Shown here: positions 34,812 to 47,034 of the stretch, one piece after another | Position numbering within the stretch: position 1 is the stretch's first letter | Layout: each line of letters starts with the position of its first letter | Origin: Membranipora membranacea | Lineage: Eukaryota > Bryozoa > Gymnolaemata > Cheilostomatida > Membraniporidae | NCBI GenBank assembly: GCA_914767715.1 | Contig: OU612067.1 | Span: 62,001-126,000, forward strand | Reading direction: 5' to 3' | DNA length: 64,000 nucleotides | Notes under the pieces: model-generated | What the model saw: only the letters and a program-made list of their open reading frames with translations | What the model was told of the DNA's origin: nothing | The model's database searches: none | Program-made: the position numbers and the translations under genes

Positions 34812-36531
34812 AACTATGATAACGTTATGCTGCACACAACTAATGTACAATATAGGGCAATCAATGAAGCTTGACACTTGATAGTGACAAGCTGAGGTGA
34901 ACTAGGAACCAGCTGATTTTAGTTCATTTGGAGCAAATTATGGTATGAAATCAAAATGACTATTTTTGAGAAATTCTGTTCGGCCTGTTCAGCACTTTAC
35001 AGTTACCGATAAGTCTATGTTTGGAGCATATTATGGTATGAAATCCAACTGACCATTTTTCATATGCATTGCTTTGATTTAAAATTACACACATTGACAT
35101 ACTTGCATTGGGAATGTTTTATAGCCATGAATGAGCGGAACAACCTTTGTTATGACTCTTTGATACTTGTAGACCCTCCTGTGGCAGGTAAACGTTCCAG
35201 CAAATGGTGAAAATCTGGTTATACGATTAACGGAGAGGACTGATTACCAATAGATGAACCTGAAACATCGCTGGAACCTTCACCAAAAGAATCGATTACT
35301 CTCTAAGGATGAAGTAAGTAGAGATTTTTAGTTAATCTAATCACTAATGCCTGAGGAAATATTATTATGTAATTTGTTTAGCAGAGTAAAGGATATCCAA
35401 GATTTGACACACCTGTTGTTTGCTGTGATAGAAGAACTATGTCATGTTTTCAAGTCTTGAACTATATTTAGAAAAATACTGCCAGTGCAGCAAAAGTTTT
35501 AGCAGAAGTGCTTTTTCTATTGAGGTAGCAGCAGTATTTCTAGTAACGGGTATTTAAGGCGTCATTATTAGGCAAAAATGTTATAGAGGAATTTGAACTT
35601 TTAATAGAGTTGTCCTCAGCTGTGTTAAAAGAGGACAACTACCATCACAAATATTTTCACCGCATCAACATAATATTTATCTTTTCAGAGTATCAAAAGC
35701 AACTTCTGCACATAAAATAAAGCCTGTATGGCACAGTCTGTCTTTAGCTGTTGTTGGGCTTGAACAGCAAACATGTTTCACAAAATATAAGTATTAGCGT
35801 ATGAACTTTCCCACTGTAAAATCACTTCATTGGCGCACCATTATTTAGTCACATGCCACAATAGGTAAGCCATAAATGTGAAGTGAGCTATCTCTTAGTG
35901 TTTGATGGAAACTTGTACAATATTTTAAGGTACAGATGATAGCTGCTACTGCTGCAAACCTAAGCACTCTTACAGACAGACAAAGCATACTCAGACAATG
36001 TAAGGTCGGTAAATATTACACTGCTTCCATTTGGTAGTGCCTCACCATCTGTGCTATCACATGGCGCAGTACACCCTAGCCATCCTAGGATCTTAGCCCT
36101 ATATAACTGTAAACAGAACACAGAGTTAATGAGTATGTAAACCATAATTTTTGTTAATTTTTAAGTGTTATTAGTTGTCAAGGTTATTATTTGGAGGTTT
36201 ATCTCATCAAGAAAGTGAGCAGTCTAATTATGGTATTATCCCGTAACCCGACATATCAACTGATAAATTCCATTTTCTAAACTGGGACAGTTTATCAATG
36301 AACTCTGCAGCAAAAAAGTGTCCTGTCTTAAACAGAACAGGAAAGAAATACAAAATTAATCCAATGTCAATGATTGCGTATTGCTCTCCTGGTTCCATTT
36401 ACAAAGGTATCAATTATTGTGGATGGTCTCTGACAGAGACAGTTTTGTGTGGTTTCATGGTTTTTGTGGCATAGTTTCTGATGCCCCCCCCCTCCCATCG
36501 CTGATGTACACCTGTAACATGATTGTAGGAA

Positions 36532-36606
36532 TATGCGTTCCCTACAAAGGAGCTGCTGCATCTTACATATCAGAGATGACTCCGTGGAAGTGGACCAAAC
36601 AGAGGT
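36532..36606 (+). pseudogene. isolated exon-like segment, transporter-like
   Basis: A segment with a gattgtag acceptor and an AGAG/gtaac donor encodes GICVPYKGAAASYISEMTPW and KWTKQR. The YISEMTP..(K/R)GQR pattern is similar to the loop between membrane helices 4 and 5 or 2 and 3 of major-facilitator transporters. No neighbouring exon supports it, so the family is a guess. It may be another lone exon from a decayed gene. Confidence 0.3.
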
Positions 36607-38095
36607 AACATTGACGACTCATTAGGATAGTAGGTGATGGTATGACCATCGTGCTATGACCACTTTTAAGTGAAGCTAGGTATTCCTGCCACTCCACTGA
36701 ATTAAAACAGACGGCTAACAATTTAGCTCATCAGTAGGCTGTTCACGAACAACTGGCTTATGACTACATCATACTATTATCCTGTAAGGGTACAGCAGAC
36801 CAGTTTCATTATCTACGCCCGATTAGACAAGTTGTGTATGTAACATTCCATATTAAAAAGTACTATTGAGGAAATTACTAAAATAGAACACTTGCATTCA
36901 ATGCTAGAAGTTTCATTTCTAAGCTACCTTAGAGAACTAAATGTACGCTAGAGTTGAATAGCTAGTTGACTAGCTAACTTAATGTTAGTTAGCACAAAAC
37001 TTTGACTAGTTGAGGTGGGAGTCTATATAAAATGAAGCGTGTGAGCAAATGTCAGCTATGTCATTTTGCAAAAATTACTCTTCCAGGGAATTCATTCATT
37101 CATTCATTCATCGTTTATTACAGTCTCATGTTTGAGAAATATTTTGTTTTCGCTGAGCAATAAAAGTTATGGTGTAAACATTAAAAAGTTTTGGTCTGGT
37201 TGGTTGTAAAAATTGAAAAAAAAAACAAATAAACAATTTTTAAACAGGGTACATGTTATCTTATTCTCTACCTTATTCTTTTGTTCAAATAAAACAATTT
37301 TGTCAAACAAATATTAGATAAAATTATTCACATCAAGTAGCTTGGAACTTCCAAACGGTATAATTGATGTATTGATTCATGATAACTGATTGTCCATGTC
37401 TTTCTTAATATAGACTTCAAGGCCCTCAGCAGTAGTGTTACTGTCATGTACCTATCTGATTGAACCTCTCGCATCCGTACGGGTTTGTCTCCAGCACATA
37501 CCTTCCATTCAGTTATACAAGACGGTTTTAACCAATGGGAAATGGATTTATGTATATTTTATAGGATAACTTTGACAACACTGTATATATGTGGAGGGTT
37601 CGAGGAAGGTATCAGAATAGTCCTAGCTGTCACTGTGTCTGTGGCATAGACCATTATTTGTATGCTGGGTGAGAGAAGAAAGGCCATACAAAGTAAGTTG
37701 GCTGATTGTAGAGTATATGATGTTGTGACAGAAGACTCTAGATAATAATCTGTGAAATACACCAATGTTGTTAATAAATAATAAAGACTGCCCCATCAAC
37801 CTAAACATTACGTGCGATCAGGGACTCAGTCCCAAACTTCCTGGTGCAATAATAAGTCTTTGTTGAACACAAATAAATCTTGTGTATTACACATGTAATT
37901 ATGAGTTATCTTCTCCTGAGAGTAGAGGAGACAACTTCTTATATATGTTAATTGTGTGTTAATGTTACATTACATTTGTAGAGCGCAAAAGTCAGTGTTC
38001 GACCTTGTGATTGGGATGAGAATGGATTTGCCTGAAAATATGATTTGGCCAGAGGACCAGTGCCTTGATGATAAAGACATTCCTTGACTGATATT
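36607..38095. other. no gene seen
   Basis: Non-coding, with an ATTC microsatellite at about 37091-37113. No supported exon. Confidence 0.5.
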
Positions 38096-40850
38096 ACAGT
38101 TGCCTCTTGGCGATGCGGAGTAGCACCTCGTGCGCCGCTCGTTGAAGTAGCTCAAGAAAGGAAAGCGGGAAATGCATAATAGGCAACAGGAGTTTGCAAC
38201 CAGCCCACTGGTTATAGCGCAAAACAGTCAGCCCTCTGATTGTTTCTGAGTTGGCAACATTGGCACATGGGGCGGGTGCCTGGATTTATAATCCAAGAAA
38301 AGAACAAATGAAAGCCTGGGAGAGATTGCAACCAGCCCACTGGTTATAGCGCGAAACAGTCAGCCCTCTGATTGTTTCTGAGTTGGCAACATTGGCACAT
38401 GGGGCGGGTGCCTGGATTTATAATCCAAGAAAAGAACAAATGAAAGCCTGGGAGAGATTGCAACCAGCCCACTGGTTGTAGCGCAAAACAGTCAGTAATA
38501 GGACTGAAAATTCTCTTACGAAATATCGTTTGACACGGCAAACGTGATCCACCCAAATGCTTGAAAAGTTGTAGCGCAAAATAGTCAGCCCTTCTGACAT
38601 GTTATGGACATGTAGAACATGTTCCCTGACTTTGGTTATGGTTGCCGCGAGGCGGAGTAGCACCTGGTGCGCCACCCTCTGAAGCAGCCTGTACGCACTG
38701 AATGCACGCTCCAAGATGCGGCCTCGTCGGCAGTGCTGAGTGAACCAGTGGCAAAGCTGGCTTGACGGACCCGGTTGAACAAGGGAGTCGATGGATCAGC
38801 GCTGCGCTTGGAGAAAAGCCCAAGTCACCTACGGCTGGACCTTAAAGATGCAGCAAACACACGGAAACTATAGCTAAGTTATAAGCTCAAGCCGTCGCTG
38901 TTTGATTGTCCTTATGGGGCCAGTGCAGTAATAGGACTGAAAGCTCTTCTACAAAATATCGTTTGACACGGCAAACGTGATCCACCCAAATGCTTGAAAA
39001 GTTGTAGCGCGAAATAGTCAGCCCTTCTGACATGTTATGGACATATAGAACATGATCCCTGACTTTGGTTATGGTTGCCGCTCGGCGAGGCGGAGTAGCA
39101 CCTGGTGCGCCACCCTCTGAAGCAGCCTGTACGCACTGAATGCACGCTCCAAGATGCGGCCTCGACGGCAGTGCTTAGTGAACCAGTGGCAAAGCTGGCT
39201 TGACGAACTCGGTTGAACAAGGGAGTCGATGGATCAGCGCTGCGCTTGGAGAAAAGCCAAAGTCACCTACGGCTGGACCCTAAAGATGCAGCAAACACAC
39301 GGAAACTATGGCTAAGTTATAAGCTCAAGCCGTCGCTGTTTGATTGTCCTTATGGGGCCAGTGCAGTAATAGGACTGAAAGCTTGTCTACAAAATATCGT
39401 TTGACACGGCAAACGTGATCCACCCAAATGCTTGAAAAGTTGTAGCGCAAAATAGTCAGCCCTTCTGACATGTTATGGACATGTAGAACATGTTCCATGA
39501 CTTTGGTTATGGTTGCCGCTCGGTGAGGCGGAGTAGCACCTGGTGCGCCACCTGCTGAAGCAGCCTGAATGCACGCTCCAAGATGCGGCCTCGTCGGCAG
39601 TGCTGAGTGAACCAGTGGCAAAGCTGGCTTGATGGACCCGGTTGAACAAGGGAGTCGATGGATCAGCGCTGCGCTTGGAGAAAAGCCCAAGTCACCTACG
39701 GCTGGACCTTAAAGATGCAGCAAACACACGGAAACTATAGCTAAGTTATAAGCTCAAGCCGTCGCTGTTTGTTTGTCCTTATGGGGCCAGTGCAGTAATA
39801 GGACTGAAAGCTCTTCTACAAAATATCGTTTGACACGGCAAACGTGATCCACCCAAATGCTTGAAAAGTTGTAGCGCGAAATAGTCAGCCCTTCTGACAT
39901 GTTATGGACATATAGAACATGTTCCCTGACTTTGGTTATGGTTGCCGCTCGGCGAGGCGGAGTAGCACCTGGTGCGCCACCCTCTGAAGCAGCCTGTACG
40001 CACTGAATGCACGCTCCAAGATGCGGCCTCGTCGGCAGTGCTGAGTGAACCAGTGGCAAAGCTGGCTTGACGGACCCGGTTGAACAAGGGAGTCTATGGA
40101 TCAGCGCTGCGCTTGGAGAAAAGCCCAAGTCACCTACGGCTGGACCCTAAAGATGCAGCAAACACACGGAAACTATAGCTAAGTTATAAGCTCAAGCCGT
40201 CGCTGTTTGATTGTCCTTATGGGGCCAGTGCAGTAATAGGACTGAAAGCTCTTCTACAAAATATCGTTTGACACGGCAAACGTGATCCACCCAAATGCTT
40301 GAAAAGTTGTAGCGCGAAATAGTCAGCCCTTCTGACATGTTATGGACATATAGAACATGTTCTCTGACTTTGGTTATGGTTGCCGCTCGGCGAGGCGGAG
40401 TAGCACCTGGTGCGCCACCCGCTGAAGCAGCCTGTACGCACTGAATGCACGCTCGGCAGTGCTTTGCGAACCAGCGTAGATGCTGGCTCTACCCCGGTTG
40501 AACATCGGAGTTGATGGATTGGCCGCTGCTGCGGCGTATGGCGGTGAGTCCTTCACAGGACAAGCGTGCATCAAGAAGCGATAGCTGGTTGCTCTGCTGC
40601 GTGAAAGTAAAGAGCGCTGCGGTCGCCATGGGTCAGAGGCCTCAACCGCCACTCTTCAAAATCTCGCCGGCGCTCCTCGGCTGTATACGGGTCTTTGCAT
40701 CGCGCACCCCCTGAGCCGCGCTGCAGTGCTGCCCTGTGAGTGCTCCCCAAAGCGCACTGGAGTCAATTCGCGCGCCCCGCGTGAGATTGCCACATGCCGA
40801 CACGGAACATGGTTGACCATCTACCGTCAGCAGCTTCACATATGCTTAAC
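38095..40850 (+). repeat. tandem-repeat-bearing element (132-bp and about 430-bp repeats)
   Basis: Two copies of a 132-bp unit start at 38196 and 38328, with a partial third at 38460. Then a 429-438 bp unit repeats, with CAGTAATAGGACTGAAA at 38493, 38926, 39364, 39793 and 40231. Copies are about 95 percent identical by eye. The unit is GC-richer than its surroundings. The last copy runs into a non-repeated end (40450-40850). A single, inverted relative lies at 47960-48735. Short open frames in it are by-products of the repeat. It looks like a non-autonomous mobile element with internal tandem expansion. Confidence 0.85.
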
Positions 40851-41829
40851 AGCGGTGAGTTGGAGTTGGCCAGAAGGTCGAGGGGATTTTTCTCCAGTTT
40901 ATACTGTCATAATTAAGTTAGTTTTACTCTTTAGTGTAGCTTTCTGCTTTGATTCTACGTTGTGTATAATAAAACATTATAAATGAGCCAAATGATGACA
41001 AGAGATGTTGAACAACGGTGGGAGAGCTAAAACATCATATATATATTACTTATGTGAGTATCATATTCAATGTTATATCTCACCGATTTATATCTTATTC
41101 TTAATTTTACCGACACCATTATCGTTCTGAAATTTCACTCCTTTGATTCTGTATTGTTAAGATATTACAATACTTAACTTACTTTTTAATCTAACTTTCC
41201 TACGTTTTGTCTTTGCCATTATTAAGGAAGGTGAAGGAGAATCACGTGGGCTGTCTATGAGCAGATGAGGTGGACTTATGATGGCTTATGATGGAACTAG
41301 TAATAATATATCTAGATCCTATATGACTGTACAGCCCCCAAACGAGAGCATATCATTTACCGATAATCAAGTCATTATGGAAACTTCCTCCTCAACACAT
41401 GGAATTATAGTACGTATACCACTTACAACTTGGTTAAGTTCTGCTTGCTGTAAAGAAACTTGGATTTATATTAATTGGGATTTAGGCATCACGTTCAGCT
41501 GGACAGCACTTGTCAGTCTACCATCACCACACTATTCTTGATTTTCGAAACTACGCACCTCCTGCTTCTCCTACATTCCAAAAATTATTTACTTGTGTTG
41601 TTTATCAATGATCACAACTCCCAAGGTCAGCCTGTCTATTGTTTTTTTAGGTCAAATCACTTGAAGTGTTTAACACTCAGAATGTCTTCGTAAATTAATC
41701 GAGGAAGCTAAAGAACCCGATGAACAGAGAAAGTTCTAATAACTGAGTACGACCAGACAGCGAGGGAGTTAGATTAGTTATCATTTATATGCATTTGAAT
41801 GAGATCGGAGCATTTGGTATTTCGATAAA

Positions 41830-41848
41830 GCACCCCCCCCCCCCCCAC
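41830..41848. repeat. poly-C tract
   Basis: A run of about 16 C bases. Similar C or G runs lie near 2107, 36486 and 59208. Confidence 0.9.
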
Positions 41849-42098
41849 ACTTTAAAGGAGATGGAGTATTGAGATTGTATGATTATAACACGATATATAC
41901 TCGAACAAAGCGGTACCTGCTAGTCCTTCCTCAAGCAAAAGACTTCTTCAAAGTCTGACTCTTGTGAAAATATTTAATACTTATTTATACATATTGCAAC
42001 ATTAAGTTCCCTACTTGCGTTATTTTAGATCTGATGCACTAGAAAGCCCCTGCTGCCTCACATCTGTATTTACCCAGAATGGAATATCTCCATACAGT

Positions 42099-42312
42099 CT
42101 ACACTACACCCCTACACTACACCCCTACACTACACCCTTACACTACACCCCTACACTACACCCCTACACTACACCCCTACACTACACCCCTACGCTACAC
42201 CCCTACGCTACACCCCTACCCTACACTACACCCCTACACTACACCCCTACACTACACCCCTACACTACACCCCTACACTACACCCCTACACTACACCCCT
42301 ACACTACACCCC
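42099..42312 (+). repeat. 13-bp minisatellite CTACACTACACCC, about 16 copies
   Basis: The 13-bp unit repeats with only a few point variants (TTACAC, CTACGC) and one shortened copy. As 13 is not a multiple of 3, reading through gives a 13-residue periodic peptide in all three forward frames without stops. This makes long open frames that are not genes by themselves. Confidence 0.95.
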
Positions 42313-43613
42313 TGCTAGTTGGGGAGAAATGTTATCTCAACTCAAGGGAATGTTTGAGAAAAGTAGTGAGCACATTAACAGGTATTGTTCCTTCACTGAC
42401 AATGCCACTCTCTTTCCGTGAAGCTGTAGATCGAATACAAATGGAAATTTTCAATTTTATTATAATTATATGTGACTGGCTGACATGAATTTGTTACAAT
42501 AAATCCATTCAGTCTCTCGGTAATTTTTAGAATCCACACTGAGACAGATGTCAGAGAAGGAGATATTGACAAATGTGAGTTATCGATAATTATCAGGACA
42601 CCACCTACCCCTCGCACACCAGGAAACAAAGTATCACATGACATCATACGGCTTTTCAAGGAGAGGCTAATGACTTTCAACAGGTAAATAAGCTTCCTCA
42701 GTTAAAATAACATGCTTTTGACTCATGGGCGAATTAAGCTGGTTCATGAATTCAGTAGCTGTAGCTTGTTTCATGATTTAGATTGGGCTTGTGCTTACCA
42801 TCGGTTCTGTTTTTATTTCCCTAGAATACCAGCCGGCTACTGCTGTGCTAAGACTAACAAGTTTTACCTAGAACACGGCTAATTTGACAGACTCTCTTTG
42901 ATGATTTCGAGTCCTACTGTGGGCAGAACCCTCCCTCTATGCGCTGGCAACGGGACTGGTCCAATACTGATAACCAACATCGGCTTCAGAAAGTAGTCGA
43001 TTTAAATCTAACTTTTTGTTAATGAAGTTACTGCCCTCGTGTTTCATGTGTTTTAATTGATTTGATGCTATTCAGTTATCGATGCGTAACTTTTGAGCTA
43101 AGTAGCATAATCAAACCTTGTTTATGTTTTAGCTGTGACAGATGTGTACAATTCAGACAACTTGAAGGGGACTAGGAAGAACCTTATAGGTAATCAGAGG
43201 TTTTGGAACACCTTTTCTCCAACAATGGGCACCCATAACATGAAAAAAAAACATTGACTTATGATATCTACAAAAAAAATAATGACTAGGTATCTGAGTA
43301 TCTTGTATGTCGCAAAATGTTGAGAAAATGTTTAGGTCAGAATAAAAGCAGTGTTATAAATGAGCAGTTTTGACGTCTTGCATAACATATAGTTTAGTCA
43401 GCAGCCAATGCTGCGGGGCGTGTATCCAGCTTCCTCAAAGACAGGGCACAATGTGTCAAATATGGTGACCAGAAATCTAGCTAGGATAGGATAATTTATT
43501 CTGTCTCTGCCAAGTGGTTGAGAAAAAAAAGCGTCTGTTGAGCTCATAATAAAAATATTAAAATACTGTATAATATAAAAATGTTGCAGTGTTGTACCGT
43601 TATAAAATGATAC

Positions 43614-44084
43614 TCAGAAAAATGTTTTATTGAAAAATTTGATGCATTGTGCTCTAAAACAGTTCTTACGAATATCAACTCTACACTTCAAGGCACGGTA
43701 GCGCCCTGAAGGTAGCTTATCTAGCTCAAAAAGAGGGTCATTCTCAGTGGCGTACATTCTAAGGCACTTATTGTAAAAACAACGTTCATAGATATCAGAT
43801 ATGTTGGAGAATCTGCATCCTGCTAGATAACCTGCTGTGGAGATCACATTGTCAATAGATTTTTCACATGAGTTGGACATATGACCAAAAACAGTGCACA
43901 GATGGTAAATAAAAACGCACTCAATGAACGTGACATAGCATCTCAATCTGATTGGTTTAGGCACTACACAGAGAGTAATGTCGGAGCACCCCAAGGTACG
44001 AAGCTGGGGCCAATACTGTGGCTCATCATTTGCATTTATTTCAAGCTGTTTGTTTGCCTTGATACAACACAAAGATTTGATTGA
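43614..44084. mobile_element. LINE fragment with inverted 5' part (twin-priming structure)
   Basis: The minus strand from about 43870 to 43614 encodes a LINE reverse-transcriptase C-terminus (NDPLFELDKLPSGRYRALK, RAQCIKFFNK). Directly next to it, the plus strand at 43881-44080 encodes an upstream part of a reverse transcriptase, with NVGAPQGTKLGPILWLI. The two halves point away from each other, the upstream half nearest the junction by its own 5' side. This is the arrangement made by twin-primed LINE insertion with 5' inversion. It interrupts the broken gene at 41.2-46.4 kb. Confidence 0.6.
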
Positions 44085-46489
44085 AAGTGGGTTTTCTGAA
44101 GTATTAATTTATCACGATGTAAGCTTCAATCTCTAGCAGATCATGCAGGTGCCACGCTCGGCAGCAGGGTCTGCATTTTATAAGCGCAAGCTTACCCTTT
44201 TTAATCTTTGTTTTTACTACTACAATCACAGTAATGAATATGAACTGTTAATTGTGTTCTGCCAAAAGTTTTAGGTGGTTGTATCCATACCATACAGAGT
44301 AGCCTTATTTCAGCAAGTCTGGGTATGGAAGATCCCAAGGAACACCAGCTGGTACTGCTTAACTATAGAGGATGTCACAGTAACACCAGACGGGGTACAC
44401 TGAAATATACCACGCTCAAGCAAAATCCTCCTGCCTGCTTCAGAGAGGTGAGACAACCTCTTCATAACTATACACTCACACAGCGCCAGTAAAAATACTC
44501 AAAAATTACTAAGAACACTGTTCTACATCAATTCAAATATGATAGTATGCAGACAGACCATAATTTATATTTACAGGTACTTATTTTCATGGCAAAATTT
44601 TTGTTTTTTAAAAAGGAGTATAATTGTGGGTTGATGAAAACTGGAAAATCGCGATGCAGAGTAAACGTATGAAAAACTCAAATAAAGAACATTTACTGCA
44701 TTGCTGCCACCAATTTCCGCATATGATCAGATGGACGAGAATATGTCCGTACCAGCTCCTACTGAGACCCTACAAGAGAACCCATAAATCGTTCTGCCTT
44801 CTTTTGTAGATGCCGGTATCGTAGGCAGCACAGAGGAGGAAATGAGAGATAACGGTGGAAGAAATCATCGCGCCATAAAATAACTCCAAACAGATATATT
44901 AACTACCTAGAAAGTCTAAAGGATTATTACGACTTCTGTTACACATACTATCATCAAGAAACTCAACCTAATACATGTCAAAAGTGCCCGATGCACTGCA
45001 GCCCAACAGAGTTGAAAGGAGAGTGAACTCCTGCGGTTTCATGCCAAGGAAAATCCTACCCCCACTGACAATGCGAATATCAGTGGTGCTTGTTCTCTAT
45101 TTTCCCATAAATAGATTATGGTTTTTTTGAGGCAAGGATGGCACGGTAGCTGCTGGCCGCAATTGACTCTATATTGACGTAATATCTCTACACTATAAAG
45201 AGATTCAATTGACATATTATTTACATACTTAAATATATTATTGCTGTTCCAATTTTATGAATAAGACATTTATGTTGCTGTAATATTTTATGCTTGTCTT
45301 TTGTATGTAAAGTTTTCAGATTATTACTCATTCAAGTTTAATGAGAAAAAGAGGGATGTTTTGTCCTCATATGCAGTGACCACGTGCTCATTTAGCATGC
45401 TGCCATCGTATAAATAGGCTTGCGTATCACAATTTTAATCAGTTGATATTTATGTTGTTATTAGTCATTATAAGTCATTAGACACAATGGTCACCTAATA
45501 AATATACACCCTCCGACAACAAATCAAGCAACTTGATTTATATACAACCAACAAACCACAAAATAAACAGTAATTGTCAGATCAAGTCCAGTTATATGAA
45601 GAATATAACTTTACAGAAATTACTAGAAGATGAGACAGTGACATCATATGGTCTGAAATGCTCCACCCTCTACAGTGTCTATTTATGGCAGTATGTAGAA
45701 ACTGACTAAAATTATCTCCAGACAAGGTAAGGCATAACTGCTGTGTCTGTAACATGAGTGATTATATAGAAGGTTACAGGAAGATGAAGTATATATAGTA
45801 CATACTCACCGTCTTACCATCTACGCATTATAACATTCTTCCCATACGCAGCAAAACCTCATGTAGGTCATGAAGAGTATATTACCTTAACATGCCGGTT
45901 TGTTTTGTACTTTGCATGAAAGGGGGAACAACTCCAATATAGGGTCAAATTCAAGCTCAGAGAACTGTTTATTGAATAAAATTGACAATTGGTAAAGGCA
46001 AGGAGTAAACGGGTCAAGGTATGTGTTTACTCAGTATTTTGGTCCCGTATATATACCTCCGATATTTATTCTGTCCGCAGCTGTTCGTTAGTTGGTGTCC
46101 TCTCTTTGTGTTCGTCTGGTGGTCTTTGGTATAGTATTATGGGAGATGTTGACACTTGGATGATCTTGTCTCACATAACATATGACGATTATTGTTATCA
46201 TACCTGACCATTATTCTGATTACATATTATCTAGCTCTGGTGGGCCTGGCAGCGATGACGAGAGACGACCTGATGTACGCTGAGTCGCTGACCTCTATGC
46301 TAGAGAGTGGATCTAACTACATGGACTTACACTTGAACTCAACCAGTGAGTGTTACCTCAATCAAAAGGGACAACCAGAGAACAGCTAGGACGAATGTGA
46401 AGCTGTGGCCAAACAGTATGTTAATTAATGAATGTTAATCCTTGTGTTCATACACATTAATTCAGGTAATCCTCGTCAGTCATGTAGCA

Positions 46490-46530
46490 GTGATAGCTCA
46501 GTCGGTAGAGCGCTGAACATATGACTGGGC
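46490..46530 (+). repeat. tRNA-like SINE 5' fragment
   Basis: GTGATAGCTCAGTCGGTAGA followed by GCGCTGAAC is a clear tRNA 5' half with an A box. The matching 3' half and B box are not found within tRNA distance, so it is a SINE head or tRNA fragment. Confidence 0.5.
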
Positions 46531-46914
46531 GCGGCGAGGGGGATATGTCCCTAGGTGGTAGCGGGGAAGAAAAAAGGGAACAAAGAGCTTTTCCTTGGCA
46601 ATTCTTCTCTGTTTTCATGAATGTTTTAAAAATAACTATTTTGGGCTGAGAAATTATGAATTTTTGTCGCAATAAATAACAGATAAGTTTTTTTTTTAAT
46701 TTTCTTATAAGCAATTCCAAAATTATTGGCAGCTATCTTCTTATTTTTCGGCTACAGACAACTCCCAAATTCTTCAAAAACATTTTTGCATATATTTTTC
46801 ATGATGCAAAGAAATCAAGCCTGGGGAATCAGGTAGAGGTTACAGCCCTCAACGCATGATTAATAATGAGACAGTAGGCCTTGAACTGTTCTCTAGTTTA
46901 ATATGAATTTGAAA

Positions 46915-47034
46915 CATCAAAACACAAACAGAGAACGATCAGCTATAAAGCAGAGGTATTATACCTCTGCTTTATAGCTGATCGTTCTCTGTTTGTGTTT
47001 TGATGTAAACGTACTTATAATAAGTACGTTTACA
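46915..47034. repeat. two abutting perfect palindromes (45-bp and 15-bp arms)
   Basis: 46915-47005 is a perfect 45-bp-arm palindrome around a single T at 46960. 47004-47034 is a perfect 15-bp-arm palindrome (TGTAAACGTACTTAT and complement) overlapping it by two bases. No mismatches were seen in either, which is unusual for an old repeat. Confidence 0.9.

Larger units (their letters stand above)
26059..35313 (+). pseudogene. RECQL5: RECQL5-like DNA helicase gene, unprocessed pseudogene
   Basis: RECQL5 is a 3'-5' DNA helicase that restrains recombination and binds RNA polymerase II. Exons: 26059-26250 (Walker [16 protein letters not shown], then SLIALMYDQLDHL), 26524-26651 (DEAH-box region, VIDETHCLSQWGYDFR), 27564-27689 (CIALTATATDNVVKE), 28323-28397 (acidic), 28608-28752 (charged), 29940-30017 (DPDCPLREIQCKRIPSLTVK), 31358-31540 (IRDHCYGLIREAL to AYKLNTHKK), possibly 32882-32958 and 35188-35313. 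The middle C-terminal exons match the RECQL5-specific region that binds Pol II, which identifies the subfamily. Lesions: a deletion with TAG between PAVA and SLIAL; no GT donor after DYLKL; the whole second RecA lobe and RecQ-Ct zinc region missing between 27689 and 28323; and a frameshift in the last exon. It cannot make an active helicase. Confidence 0.8.
41220..46395 (+). pseudogene. broken multi-exon gene, family not identified
   Basis: Several exon-like blocks with AG/GT edges follow one another: about 41278-41410 (AYDGTSNNISRSYMTVQPPN), about 41651-41750 (VKSLEVFNTQNVFV, EEAKEPDEQRKF and LITEYDQTARE in different frames), 42030-42095, about 42327-42380 (EMLSQLKGMFEKSSEHINR), 42530-42684 (IRTPPTPRTPGNKVSHDIIR), about 42825-43000 (DDFESYCGQNPPSMRWQRDW), 43133-43189 (CDRCVQFRQLEGD), about 44275-44448, and 46221-46348 (MTRDDLMYAESLTSMLESGS). 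Nearly every block needs a frame change or crosses a stop. CDRCVQFRQL followed by a WYC motif in the 44.3 kb block is faintly like a CW-type zinc finger, but this is weak. Confidence 0.4.

Noticed and set aside
38344-40652. Series of similar minus-strand open frames (about 60-124 residues, GFSPSAALIHRL type)
   Set aside because: They are the same stretch of the 430-bp tandem repeat read in each copy. No domain, and changes between copies are not protein-conserving by eye.
42015-42488. 157-residue open frame with TPLHYTP repeats
   Set aside because: Most of it is the 13-bp minisatellite, which stays open in every forward frame. Its length is no evidence of a gene.
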